A stretch of 64,000 nt of DNA. Origin: Bacillus sp. FJAT-27264 (lineage in GTDB: Bacteria; Bacillota; Bacilli; Paenibacillales; Paenibacillaceae). The position numbers and the translations under genes were made by a program. Every line of letters starts with the position of its first letter. The stretch's first letter is position 1. The notes below the pieces were generated by a model, which saw only the letters and a list, made by a program, of their open reading frames with translations, ran no database searches and had not been told where the DNA came from. Shown one piece after another: positions 1-8,583 of the stretch. Location of the stretch: assembly GCF_001682855.1 (NCBI RefSeq), contig NZ_MAQW01000029.1:356487-420486 (forward strand), in the 5' to 3' direction.

Positions 1-1
1 G

Positions 2-724
2 ATCTGGCAATCCCCGCCAACGCTATGGCCACAGACACCGTTATGGGGCAACTTTGCAGAAGCCTGGCATGCAGCACCGTTCTCCCGGTATATGGGTAAC
101 AGTATTATCGTTGCTACTTCCATCGTTCTGATCCAAATGTTCAATTCCGGCATGATGGCCTATGCGCTCACCCATATGAAATTCCGGCTCAAAGGATTGT
201 TTTCCGGAATCATCCTGTTCGGCTACATGGTTCCGGCCACAGCCGTTTATCTCCCAAGCTATCTGGTCCTGTCCCAGCTTGGCCTGCTCAATTCCTATGC
301 CGGGCTGATTCTGTCTAACTGCGTCAGCGTGTTCTCGATTTTCCTGATTAGACAAGCATTCTTGCAAGTTCCCCATGAACTGGTAGAGGCCGGTGAAGTG
401 GATGGTGCCTCGCATATGCGAATTCTCTGGACCATTCTCGTTCCTGTGGCCCGCTCTTCCTTTGCGGTGCTGGCCCTCATCACGTTCATTGATCAATACA
501 ATAACTATTTCTGGCCGACGCTGATCACCAAAGACCCTAACCTCCAGTTGGTATCTGCCGGACTTCGTAGCTTCTTCGTTGAAGGAGGTGCATACGGATT
601 AAAATGGCCGCTGATCATGGCTGCTAGTGCCTTTACAATCGCTCCATTGCTGCTTGTCTTCCTGGTGGCGCAAAAAACAATTATGTCCAGCGTCAACATG
701 ACCGCCGGGTCCAGCAAAGGTTAA
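2..724 (+). CDS. ABC transporter permease, UgpE/MalG-like (5' end outside window)
   Basis: Inner-membrane permease subunit of a carbohydrate- or organophosphate-type ABC importer. The frame is open from base 2, and the residues before the first internal ATG at 92 (LWPQTPLWGNFAEAW) read like the conserved periplasmic loop of MalG/UgpE, so the gene starts upstream of the window and only its last 240 residues are visible. About five hydrophobic helices are present. The cytoplasmic EAA loop (EAGEVDGASHMRIL...) that docks on the ATPase lies in the middle. It is followed 40 nt later by the binding-protein gene. No ATPase gene is visible; this permease family often uses a shared MsmX/UgpC-type ATPase encoded elsewhere. 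Confidence 0.9.
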   Translation: MWQSPPTLWPQTPLWGNFAEAWHAAPFSRYMGNSIIVATSIVLIQMFNSGMMAYALTHMKFRLKGLFSGIILFGYMVPATAVYLPSYLVLSQLGLLNSYAGLILSNCVSVFSIFLIRQAFLQVPHELVEAGEVDGASHMRILWTILVPVARSSFAVLALITFIDQYNNYFWPTLITKDPNLQLVSAGLRSFFVEGGAYGLKWPLIMAASAFTIAPLLLVFLVAQKTIMSSVNMTAGSSKG

Positions 725-764
725 TATTCTTATCACATAATACTTAATTTGAAGGAGAATGATG

Positions 765-2114
765 ATGAACGTTTTGAAAAAAGTATCCGCCGTATCCCTG
801 GTTGCCAGCTTCACCCTGCTCACCGCCTGTGGCGGAAACACTGCGAACACTACAAACACCACTGGTAAAGCGAATGCTGCTGCTGAGACAAACGCTCCGG
901 CTTCTTCCGCACCTAGTGCTCCAGTAACCATTGAATTCTGGTACGGACTGGGCGGTAAGCTGGGCGAGAACATGGACAAGCTGATTCAGAAATTCAACGC
1001 CTCACAGAAGGATGTTATCGTTAAAGGAATTGTACAGAGCGACTATACAGAGACCGAACAGAAGCTCCAGGCCGCTATCGCAACTGGACAAGTACCTGCT
1101 GCTGTACTATCTTCCAATGTAGACTGGGCACGTAAAGGCTACTTCGCTCCAATGGACGATCTGATCGCCCAACTGCCAGACTTCAACAAAGAAGATTTTG
1201 TACAGACCTTCCTGACCCAGGGGCAAGTGGACGGCAAGCAGTTCTTCCTGCCAATGTACGGAACTACACAAGTGATGTACTATCGTAAAGATGCCTTTGA
1301 GAAGAACGGAATCGAAGCCGATAAACTGAAGACGTGGGAAGATCTCGCGGCAGCAGCTGAGAAAATGTCTGTTAAAGACGGCGGCAAAACTTCCTTCTAC
1401 GGCTGGGAGCCGATGTGGGGTTATGAGAATATGTATGATGCTGTGCTGAGCAAGGGCGGAAGTGTCCTTAGTGCAGACGGAAAAACTGTAACGATCGATT
1501 CTCCGGAATGGGTACAGACATGGGATTCGTTCCGCAAATGGATTCACGAAGATAAAATCATGCGCATTCACTCCGGCGGTCAAGGCTGGGAGTACTGGTA
1601 CAAAACGATTGATGATGTCATGAAGGGTCAAGCAGCAGGCTACACCGGTTCCAGCGGTGACCAAGGCGATCTGGACTTTGGTGTCGTAGCTGCTATGGAA
1701 CAACCAGGTTGGGCCGGTGTTGGCGAAGGCAAGCCTGTCGCTCAAGCACTGATGGCTGGTATTCCTACCAAAGCCAGCGACGAGCAAAAGCAAGCAGCTA
1801 TGAAATGGCTGGCTTACTTCACTAATTCCGAGAATACAGCATTCTGGTCGATCCAGACTGGATACATCTCTGTTCGTCAATCCGCACTGCAAGATCCGGA
1901 ATTCGTGAAGTTCAGCGAGAGCAATCCGCAAATCAAGATTCCGCTTATGCAGGCAGCACATGGTTCTGCACCATTCCAAGACCCAACTGGCGGCAAAATC
2001 ACTGATGCACTGAAGATTGCAGCGGACAAGGTAGAAATCCAGAACATCCCTGCAGCAGAGGCACTTCAAGAAGCAAAGAAAACTGCACAAGCGGCTTTGG
2101 ATAAATTGAAATAA
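765..2114 (+). CDS. ABC transporter substrate-binding lipoprotein, UgpB-like
   Basis: Extracellular solute-binding protein (family 1) for the permease encoded just upstream. Three ATGs occur in a row at 759, 762 and 765; the AAGGAG at 752-757 fits the third best (7-nt gap), giving 449 residues. The N-terminus is a lipoprotein signal (MNVLKK..., lipobox LTAC). The opening of the mature domain (VTIEFWYGLGGKLGENMDKL) and the later QTGYISVRQSA segment resemble UgpB, the glycerol-3-phosphate/glycerophosphocholine binder, more than maltose binders. This is a family-level impression. The downstream phosphatase and phosphodiesterase genes support an organophosphate ligand, but the ligand is inferred. 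Confidence 0.85.
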   Translation: MNVLKKVSAVSLVASFTLLTACGGNTANTTNTTGKANAAAETNAPASSAPSAPVTIEFWYGLGGKLGENMDKLIQKFNASQKDVIVKGIVQSDYTETEQKLQAAIATGQVPAAVLSSNVDWARKGYFAPMDDLIAQLPDFNKEDFVQTFLTQGQVDGKQFFLPMYGTTQVMYYRKDAFEKNGIEADKLKTWEDLAAAAEKMSVKDGGKTSFYGWEPMWGYENMYDAVLSKGGSVLSADGKTVTIDSPEWVQTWDSFRKWIHEDKIMRIHSGGQGWEYWYKTIDDVMKGQAAGYTGSSGDQGDLDFGVVAAMEQPGWAGVGEGKPVAQALMAGIPTKASDEQKQAAMKWLAYFTNSENTAFWSIQTGYISVRQSALQDPEFVKFSESNPQIKIPLMQAAHGSAPFQDPTGGKITDALKIAADKVEIQNIPAAEALQEAKKTAQAALDKLK

Positions 2115-2129
2115 AGGTGGCTAATCGTA

Positions 2130-2918
2130 ATGTCTGATCTTATTACTCCGCAAGGGCGTCAAGCTGTATCTGCCATCCTGTTCGATAAAGACGGGACCCT
2201 GCTGGAATTCGTATCCCTCTGGGGAGTCTGGTCCAAGTGCCTGCTGGAGCGTTTCGGCGCACATCTGCACAGCCGCCAGCTCACGCTCCAGCCGGAGACT
2301 ATCCCATCCCTGTTCGGTACCGTGCACAATGAAGACGGGAACATCACGGATTATGATCGCAACGGCCCGCTTGCCATGGGCACGATGGCTGACCTCTACG
2401 CTATTCTCGCCTGGCAGGGCTACCTGCAGGGACTATCCTGGGCAGAGACGATGGAGATCGTTGATCTGTGTCGTAAGGAAGCGGACGCCATGATGGACGA
2501 GATGCGGCCAGTCGTCCCCCTGCCGGGGCTGACACGCTTCCTAGAGGAGGCCCGGAGCCATTGTGTGCCTATGGCGGTGGTCACCGCCGATGAAACCGAT
2601 GCGGCAGAGAAGCATCTACGCTGGCTCGGCATCCGTGATTACTTCTCTGAGGTGATCGGAACTGATCAGGTAGAGCGCGGGAAGCCATTCCCGGATATGG
2701 TTCAGCTGGCTTGTAGCAGACTTGGGATTGACCCTTCCGGGGTAGTGGTGATCGGAGATACGAACGGCGATATGAGAATGGCCAAGGCGGCAGGTGCCGC
2801 CCTGGCTATCGGGCTCCCAGGTTCAGCTTCGGATGATGAGGTAACCAACCTGTTGTCTGATGCGGATGTCATCGTACGTACCTACGGAGATCTAAGCGTC
2901 GGGAGACCAGGGAAATGA
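2130..2918 (+). CDS. HAD-superfamily phosphatase
   Basis: Cytoplasmic HAD-type phosphohydrolase of 262 residues, of the phosphoglycolate-phosphatase-like group with a helical cap. Visible motifs: motif I F-D-K-D-G-T with Asp19 nucleophile and Asp21 acid/base; motif II Thr in VVTADE; motif III Lys in ERGKPFPD; motif IV GDTNGDM for Mg binding. AAAGGTGG precedes the ATG. It starts 15 nt after the binding-protein gene and its last four bases overlap the SMR gene (ATGA), so it is translationally coupled in the operon. In this context it may dephosphorylate the imported ester or its product; the substrate is not determinable. Confidence 0.88.
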   Translation: MSDLITPQGRQAVSAILFDKDGTLLEFVSLWGVWSKCLLERFGAHLHSRQLTLQPETIPSLFGTVHNEDGNITDYDRNGPLAMGTMADLYAILAWQGYLQGLSWAETMEIVDLCRKEADAMMDEMRPVVPLPGLTRFLEEARSHCVPMAVVTADETDAAEKHLRWLGIRDYFSEVIGTDQVERGKPFPDMVQLACSRLGIDPSGVVVIGDTNGDMRMAKAAGAALAIGLPGSASDDEVTNLLSDADVIVRTYGDLSVGRPGK

Positions 2919-3256
2919 AGCCGGAAGGAGCATGGGCCTGGATCTTCCTGGCCATGGCCATTGTCTTCGAGCTATCTGGCACCATTTCGATGAAAGCCTC
3001 TCAGGGATTTTCACGCTTGTGGCCCTCTGTGCTCATGTTTCTGTTCTACGCGATAAGCTTCACATCGCTTAATTATGCCCTTACCTCTATTAAGGTGGGG
3101 ATGGCATACGCCATATGGTCGGGAGCCGGAATCATACTGATCTCCGTAGCAGGCATCTTTTTCTTCAAAGAACGGATGCCCATGTCCTCCCTGCTCTGGA
3201 TTGCCGTCATCGTTGTGGGGATCGTCGGACTTAATCTTAGCGACAAAAGCCACTAA
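2915..3256 (+). CDS. SMR-family transporter (EmrE-like)
   Basis: Small multidrug resistance family membrane protein, 113 residues with four transmembrane helices, the usual family size. The first helix carries the essential acidic residue, Glu19, in AIVFELSGTISMKAS. FSRLWPS and GMAYAIWSGAGII match landmark EmrE segments (FTRLWPS, GIAYAIWSGVGIV). Such proteins act as dimers and exchange protons for quaternary ammonium, guanidinium or polyamine-like cations. It overlaps the phosphatase by 4 nt, an unusual position for an SMR gene. If the imported compound is a phosphodiester of choline or another amine, this protein could move the released amine; that link is inference. Confidence 0.9.
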   Translation: MKPEGAWAWIFLAMAIVFELSGTISMKASQGFSRLWPSVLMFLFYAISFTSLNYALTSIKVGMAYAIWSGAGIILISVAGIFFFKERMPMSSLLWIAVIVVGIVGLNLSDKSH

Positions 3257-3303
3257 GTGCCTCCGCGTCCCCTTCATATTATTCCAGGAGGTGCCTGTTC
3301 CAC

Positions 3304-4170
3304 ATGAACATGAATTCTGCAGAAGTGGCAAAACCTCTTGCCAGCTTTCAGATCATCACAGATACACACGTTACTGCCGATCCTAATCATGAATATAATC
3401 TTAACTTCGGACAGGCTTTGCGCGATATTGCCAGCCACGCTAAAGGAAGCAGCGGCATCATGCATATTGGGGATGTCACAGACCATGGATTCCCCGAGGA
3501 ATATGAGGAAGTAAGCCGCATCTTGAGCTTGCACCAAGCAGGACTGCCGAATGTCCGCTTCACGCTCGGTAACCATGATGTCGGCCTCGGTGACTGGCAT
3601 TCACGCCTGGCGCTGTATGCCTCCCGGACAGGAATGCCTGGCCCTTATCACGATCACTGGATAGACGGCTACCACTTTATCTTCATAGGCACGGAAGAGA
3701 ATCTACCGCTCTTCTGCGACCTCTCCAAGGAGCAGCTTCAGTGGCTGGATCTGAAACTCGGCGAAGAATCCTCACCGGACAAGCCGGTTTTCCTGTTCCT
3801 CCACCAGCCGCTCAAGGATACTGTGGCTGGCTCGCTGGAATCCCAGGAATGGTACGGCGTGACTCAGGACCGGGAATTGCGGGCCATTCTCTCCAAGCAT
3901 CCGCAGACCCTGTTGTTCACAGGGCACACCCATTGGGAAATGGAAGTCGACAATACGATGTATCCAGGCCGCGGGGAGACTGCAACGATGTTCAATGCCG
4001 CATCAACTGCCTATCTATGGACGAACGAGGATGAGCACAAGGATGGAAGCCAAGGCTTCTATGTAGAAATCTACAGCGACAAAGTGCTGGTACGAGGCCG
4101 CGACTTCAAGACCGGAACCTGGATTCCCGCTGCACAGTACGAGGTAGCTTTTCCTGCAGCGAACGTGTAA
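3304..4170 (+). CDS. Calcineurin-like metallophosphoesterase
   Basis: Cytoplasmic binuclear metallophosphoesterase of 288 residues. The metal-ligand series is complete: Asp20-X-His22 (TDTH), GDVTD around residue 57, GNHD, a His in FLFLHQP and the C-terminal GHTHW. The architecture resembles GpdQ/CpdA-type phosphodiesterases. The ATG at 3304 follows GGAGGTG. It is the last gene of the run that starts with the Ugp-like importer and is closed by a strong terminator. With the HAD phosphatase it could convert an imported phosphodiester to monoester and then to alcohol plus phosphate. cNMP phosphodiesterase or nucleotidase activity are alternatives. Confidence 0.88.
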   Translation: MNMNSAEVAKPLASFQIITDTHVTADPNHEYNLNFGQALRDIASHAKGSSGIMHIGDVTDHGFPEEYEEVSRILSLHQAGLPNVRFTLGNHDVGLGDWHSRLALYASRTGMPGPYHDHWIDGYHFIFIGTEENLPLFCDLSKEQLQWLDLKLGEESSPDKPVFLFLHQPLKDTVAGSLESQEWYGVTQDRELRAILSKHPQTLLFTGHTHWEMEVDNTMYPGRGETATMFNAASTAYLWTNEDEHKDGSQGFYVEIYSDKVLVRGRDFKTGTWIPAAQYEVAFPAANV

Positions 4171-4206
4171 CACTTTACCATCCATCTAATTTCAAATATG
4201 GTCATA

Positions 4207-4260
4207 CAAAAAAAACGATTGTGTGCAGGCGTAATGCCTTGCACAACAATCGTTTTTTTG
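4207..4260. terminator. Bidirectional Rho-independent terminator
   Basis: A near-perfect hairpin: AAACGATTGTGTGCA pairs with TGCACAACAATCGTTT around a short loop, with a run of A on the left and of T on the right. It serves the phosphoesterase operon (+) and probably the converging minus-strand operon. Confidence 0.9.
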
Positions 4261-4308
4261 ATGTCTTTTCCACTAACCCTAGCTCTAGCATTAGCTTGTA
4301 GCTATATC

Positions 4309-4761
4309 TCAACGCTGTACAGGCTCAATTCGGTAGCTCGAAGTCTCGGCATCCGAGGCCCCGGTTCCTTCATGAATCTCCCAGCCGAAGGACAATACCC
4401 CTTCCAGCCGCGCCTTCTCGGCTGCCGTTAACGATACCTCTACCGCTTCCTTGCCAGGTTCAAGTTCCAGCACCGGCTCTTTGCCCAGAGCAACGAAAAT
4501 CCAGCTGCGAACACCGCGAATGGTATTGTATTTGATTTGATAACCTTCCCGTACCGCCCGCTCGAATAGTTCAGGCTGCTCAGCCTGCAACACCGCAAGC
4601 TGCTTATAATCAAAATGGAACTCACTTTCGTCCACTGGCAGCTCACCTGAGGCCACTCTCCGTAATAGCTCATCATCAGACCAGCCTAAGGTACGCAGCG
4701 ATTCCAGGATTAGGGCATCCCACTGGGACAGCTTCACTCTGTTCAAATTCTCCGACATCAT
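4309..4761 (-). CDS. Conserved hypothetical protein
   Basis: A 150-residue soluble protein that I do not recognise as a named family. It is rich in Glu and Leu, has no signal peptide or membrane segment, and contains an amphipathic helical N-terminal half (LSQWDALILESLRTLGWSDDE) and a probable beta-rich C-terminal half (RSWIFVALGKEPVLELEPG). GGAGGAATAA precedes the ATG. It lies 28 nt after the stop of the OppF-like gene on the same strand, so it may be the distal gene of the opp operon or have its own promoter. Nothing in the sequence fixes a function. Confidence 0.6.
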   Translation of the reverse strand: MMSENLNRVKLSQWDALILESLRTLGWSDDELLRRVASGELPVDESEFHFDYKQLAVLQAEQPELFERAVREGYQIKYNTIRGVRSWIFVALGKEPVLELEPGKEAVEVSLTAAEKARLEGVLSFGWEIHEGTGASDAETSSYRIEPVQR

Positions 4762-4789
4762 TTATTCCTCCCATTGTCGATAAGATGGT

Positions 4790-5698
4790 TTAGAAATCAG
4801 CAACGAAGTGGCCGGGGCTTACTTCACGAAGCTCGGGATTCCCCTCGCCACCGCGCTTTGCTGTATAACCGTTTTGGCTCAGGCGTTGGCCCGCCTTCTT
4901 CGGATCTGGTTCCAATATAGAAGACAATAGCGCTTGTGTATATGGATGCAACGGGTTCTCGTACAATTCATCACTTTCGGCAACCTCAACCAAACGGCCA
5001 GCATACATCACTCCAATGCGATCGGAAATGTGCCGCACCATCGACAGATCATGCGCAATGAAGAGATACGTCAGTCCGAACTCAGCCTGCAAATCCTCCA
5101 GCATGTTCACCACCTGGGCTTGAACGGAAACGTCCAGCGCAGAGATGGGCTCGTCGCAGACGACAAATTCCGGTCTCACGGACAAGGCTCTGGCAATGGA
5201 GATCCGCTGGCGCTGCCCGCCACTGAACTCATGCGGGAAGCGGTACAGATGCTCTCGCTTAAGTCCTACCTTCTCCAGCAGGGCCGCAATGACCTCCTTG
5301 CGATCTTCGCCCTGGTGGGTACCGTGGATCTTCATTGGTTCGCTGATCAGCTCCAGTACATTCAAACCGGGATTCAACGAAGAATACGGGTCTTGGAAAA
5401 TCGACTGAATGCGTCTGCGGAACGGCTTCAGCTTTTTCTCGCCCAATCCGCCGATTTGCTGCCCATCAAAGGATACTTCTCCGTCCGTATAATCGTACAG
5501 ACGAAGTAGGCAGCGCCCCACTGTCGACTTGCCGCTCCCCGATTCTCCGACAAGACCAAAGGTCTCACCCTTGCGGATCTGAAAGCTAACACCGTCCACT
5601 GCCTTCAGCACATCCGTATCACGTCCCCAGATGTCTTTGCCTTTGGAGAAATGCTTCTTGAGATTCTTCACGTCGACCAATATTTTGCTCTCACTCAA
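4790..5698 (-). CDS. oppF: Oligopeptide ABC transporter ATP-binding protein (OppF-like)
   Basis: Cytoplasmic ATPase subunit of a peptide importer, 302 residues. Walker A GESGSGKST, signature FSGGQRQRISIARAL, Walker B VVCDEP and the H-loop IAHDL are all present. It starts with TTG, overlapping the TGA of the OppD-like gene by four bases, behind GGAAGGAGGG. The C-terminal oligopeptide-transporter extension is short and lacks the cysteine cluster seen in the OppD-like partner; it ends ELREVSPGHFVADF. It works as a heterodimer with that partner. Substrate could be oligopeptides, dipeptides or another opp-family ligand. Confidence 0.92.
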   Translation of the reverse strand: MSESKILVDVKNLKKHFSKGKDIWGRDTDVLKAVDGVSFQIRKGETFGLVGESGSGKSTVGRCLLRLYDYTDGEVSFDGQQIGGLGEKKLKPFRRRIQSIFQDPYSSLNPGLNVLELISEPMKIHGTHQGEDRKEVIAALLEKVGLKREHLYRFPHEFSGGQRQRISIARALSVRPEFVVCDEPISALDVSVQAQVVNMLEDLQAEFGLTYLFIAHDLSMVRHISDRIGVMYAGRLVEVAESDELYENPLHPYTQALLSSILEPDPKKAGQRLSQNGYTAKRGGEGNPELREVSPGHFVADF

Positions 5699-6699
5699 GC
5701 GAACGTCCCTCCTTCCACACCTACGGATACCTCACCATCAGCCAGCCAACACATCGAGCGATGTCCCGGCGACAGTTCGAACACCGGAGGCCGCTCCGCG
5801 CAGCGGGCAAACGCATGCGGGCAACGGTCCATGAATGGGCAACCAGGCGGGGGATCCAGCAGATCCGGCGGCGAGCCTTCGATCGGCACAAGGCGTTCTT
5901 TCGACTTGCCGCCATTTTTCGGAATAGAGCGCAGCAAGCCTTTGGTGTAAGGATGCTGCGGACGGTAAAAGATATCCTCGACCGTGCCCTCTTCCATGAT
6001 CAGTCCGCCATACATAACAATAACCCGAGTGCAGACTTGGGCCACTACACCCAAATCATGCGTAATTAGTGCGACTGCGGTATGTGAATTACCCTTCAGT
6101 TCCTTAAATAGGTCCAGAATCTGCGCCTGGATGGTCGCATCCAGCGCCGTTGTCGGCTCATCCGCAATTAATAGTTCAGGCTGGCAGGAAAGCGCCATGG
6201 CGATCATCACCCGCTGCCGCATCCCGCCGCTGAATTCATGCGGATATTGTTGCAGGCGCTGCTCGGGCTGACTGATCCCAACCTGACGCAGTATATTAGC
6301 CGCTTCCGTCAGCGCTGCTTCTTTATTTAATCCGCGGTGTCTGCGGATCACTTCTGTCAATTGCTGACCGATCTTTTTGACCGGATTCAGCGAGGTCATC
6401 GGGTCCTGAAAGACCATAGCGATCTGGTTACCGCGCAGTTTTCTCCACTGCTTCTCCGACAGGTTCAGGAGGTTCTCACCGCGGAAGTTGACGTTCCCTG
6501 AGGTGATTTTGCCGGGTGGTGTAATTAAAGACATGATTGCCTTGGCTGTCACGCTCTTGCCACTGCCGGACTCACCGACAATACCCACGGTCTCTCCGGC
6601 ATCAATATGGAAGCTGACACCGCGCACGGCCTGATTCTCTCCATCCCGCGTGGAGAACGAAACCTTCAAATCCTCAACAGACAGTAGACGTTCCGTCAT
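5695..6699 (-). CDS. oppD: Oligopeptide ABC transporter ATP-binding protein (OppD-like)
   Basis: ATPase subunit, 334 residues. Walker A GESGSGKSVTAKAIM, signature FSGGMRQRVMIAMAL, Walker B LLIADEPTTALD and H-loop ITHDL are intact. The C-terminal oligo_HPY domain carries a four-cysteine cluster (CPFMDRC...C...C) that in some family members binds an Fe-S cluster. It follows the OppC-like permease gene by 15 nt and overlaps the OppF-like gene, consistent with one transcript for all subunits. Confidence 0.93.
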   Translation of the reverse strand: MTERLLSVEDLKVSFSTRDGENQAVRGVSFHIDAGETVGIVGESGSGKSVTAKAIMSLITPPGKITSGNVNFRGENLLNLSEKQWRKLRGNQIAMVFQDPMTSLNPVKKIGQQLTEVIRRHRGLNKEAALTEAANILRQVGISQPEQRLQQYPHEFSGGMRQRVMIAMALSCQPELLIADEPTTALDATIQAQILDLFKELKGNSHTAVALITHDLGVVAQVCTRVIVMYGGLIMEEGTVEDIFYRPQHPYTKGLLRSIPKNGGKSKERLVPIEGSPPDLLDPPPGCPFMDRCPHAFARCAERPPVFELSPGHRSMCWLADGEVSVGVEGGTFA

Positions 6700-6714
6700 G
6701 ATGTCTCCACACTC

Positions 6715-7560
6715 CTATCTCTTGATCAGCTTCGGTTCAAAGCCAACCCGCAAAATATCGCCCAATATATTAAAGCTCAGTACAGTCAAAAGGATCAGCA
6801 GACCCGGGAACACTGCCAAATACGGCGCCTGCGCGATATACCCCTGCGCATTGTTCAGCATACTGCCCCATGTTGCATTCGGAGGTTGTACCCCAAAGCC
6901 CAAAAAGCTCAGGGAAGACTCCATCATAATCGCCGAAGCGATGTTATTCGTAGCCCCTACAATAATGACCGGGACCAGGCCCGGCATAATATGTTTCAGG
7001 ATAATACCAAACTCGCTTTGACCCGAGGCCTTGGCGTAAAGTACAAATTCCCGCTCCTTCAGGGTCATCGTCTCCGCGCGGATGACCCGGGCGATATGCA
7101 TCCACATGAGCAAAGCAATAATGACAATAATATTGCCGACGCTCGGCTTCAAAAATACGCTGAGCAGCAGCAGGATCAGAAACGTTGGTATCGACAATAC
7201 TACATCCAGCATGCGCATCAGGAGGTTGTCCAGCCAGCCACCAAAGTAACCGCTGATCACTCCTACCGTGACGCCAATACCAGTCGCAATAATCATGGCA
7301 GTGAAGCCAACTAACAAGGATACACGGCCCCCGTACAATGCTCTGGCGAAATAATCCCGCCCGAAATCATCGGTTCCGAACCAATGCTCTGCTCCGGGTG
7401 GGGTCAAACGTTCCATTACATTCAGCGCATTCGGATCATGACCGGATAAGAACGCGAAGATCGAGGCAAGCGTGAACAGCATCAGAATAATAAGGGCAGC
7501 GACACCCATACCATTTCCCAGCAGCTCACTTCCGACATTTTTCCATTTACTGCGATTCAT
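6715..7560 (-). CDS. oppC: Oligopeptide ABC transporter permease (OppC-like)
   Basis: Membrane permease of 281 residues with an N-terminal helix and about five further helices. The family hallmark HDPNALNVMERLTPPGAEHWFGTDDFGRD (given here as HDPNALN and HWFGTDDFGRD) is present after the first helix, and the EAA-type loop follows RVIRAETMTLKEREFV. GAGGTGA precedes the ATG. Only four bases separate it from the OppB-like gene upstream. Confidence 0.93.
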   Translation of the reverse strand: MNRSKWKNVGSELLGNGMGVAALIILMLFTLASIFAFLSGHDPNALNVMERLTPPGAEHWFGTDDFGRDYFARALYGGRVSLLVGFTAMIIATGIGVTVGVISGYFGGWLDNLLMRMLDVVLSIPTFLILLLLSVFLKPSVGNIIVIIALLMWMHIARVIRAETMTLKEREFVLYAKASGQSEFGIILKHIMPGLVPVIIVGATNNIASAIMMESSLSFLGFGVQPPNATWGSMLNNAQGYIAQAPYLAVFPGLLILLTVLSFNILGDILRVGFEPKLIKR

Positions 7561-7564
7561 GAGG

Positions 7565-8515
7565 TCACCTCGTTAGTTTAATTCGCGGATCCACGAAGCT
7601 GTACAGGATATCCGCCGCCAGATTGCCTATAATCAGCATCAGAGAAGAGAATAGAGTAATACCCATAATGACCGGATAATCCATCCCCCTCACCGCAGTC
7701 ATGCCCAAAGAGCCAATGCCGGGCCAAGAGAACACCGTCTCCGTAACAATCGCTCCAGCTACAAGATCACCCATAGACATCCCGAGCAGCGTGATTACTG
7801 GTAGCAGCACATGCTTCATAACATGGCGGAACAGCACTGTAGTCTTCGAAGCTCCAAAGGCATATTGAATCTGCACGTACTCTTCTTTTAGCTGACCAAT
7901 TGTGCTGGAACGAATATAACGCACGTAACTGGTCAGGAATCCGAAAGCCAGCACCGTACAAGGCAGAATTCCATGCTTAAAGATATCTGCCGCCGACTCC
8001 ACGCCAATGGTACGCATTCCCATACTAGGCAGCCAATGAAGTTTGATCGCGAATAAATAAATCATAAGAATAGCTAGCCAGAACAACGGCACAGAAATTC
8101 CGATATACGAAATAAAGTTAATCAGTTTATCCACCCAACGGTTACGGTTCGCTCCGGCCAAAAGACCGAGCGGAATCGCCAGTAACACCGCTAAAGCAAT
8201 GGCGCTGCCCATCAAACCTGCGGTAGCTGGCAGGCGCTCCAGAATCTGGTCTAGCACTGGCTGGTGATTGATCAATGAATAGCCGAAATTACCTTGAAGC
8301 AATTCTTTAAGCCAAATGAAATATTGGATGTAGGCCGGCTTGTCCAGTCCCAAATTATGCCGGACACGCTCGATATCTTCGGCATGCATATTCGGGGTGA
8401 CGAAGGAAAGCACCGGATCGCCCGGCGCCAGCTTGATCATGAAAAAACATACCACCGATACGAAGAACAGCAGCGGTACGGTTTGCAGCAATCTACGGAC
8501 GATGAGTTGTCTCAT
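7565..8515 (-). CDS. oppB: Oligopeptide ABC transporter permease (OppB-like)
   Basis: Membrane permease of 316 residues. The N-terminal helix is followed by the family signature KLAPGDPVLSF, then a periplasmic region and five more helices with the conserved YVRYIRSSTIGQLKEEYV loop. AGGAGAG precedes the ATG. It is separated from the binding-protein gene by a terminator hairpin (8543-8577), so the permease and ATPase genes are expected at a lower level than the binding protein. Confidence 0.93.
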   Translation of the reverse strand: MRQLIVRRLLQTVPLLFFVSVVCFFMIKLAPGDPVLSFVTPNMHAEDIERVRHNLGLDKPAYIQYFIWLKELLQGNFGYSLINHQPVLDQILERLPATAGLMGSAIALAVLLAIPLGLLAGANRNRWVDKLINFISYIGISVPLFWLAILMIYLFAIKLHWLPSMGMRTIGVESAADIFKHGILPCTVLAFGFLTSYVRYIRSSTIGQLKEEYVQIQYAFGASKTTVLFRHVMKHVLLPVITLLGMSMGDLVAGAIVTETVFSWPGIGSLGMTAVRGMDYPVIMGITLFSSLMLIIGNLAADILYSFVDPRIKLTR

Positions 8516-8542
8516 TCGTATACTCTCCTAGCTCATATCGGC

Positions 8543-8577
8543 AAAAAAATAAGCTGGATTAACCAGCTTATTTTTTC
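8543..8577 (-). terminator. Attenuating terminator between oppA-like and oppB-like genes
   Basis: A perfect inverted repeat (AATAAGCTGG and CCAGCTTATT, loop ATTAA) with A and T runs at both ends. Placed directly after the binding-protein gene, it should stop most transcripts and let some continue into the permease genes. Confidence 0.85.
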
Positions 8578-8583
8578 CCGTTC

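Noticed and set aside
1107-2090. 327-codon open frame antisense to the UgpB-like gene
   Set aside because: Lies wholly opposite a gene with clear lipoprotein and family features; no ribosome binding site or recognisable domains.
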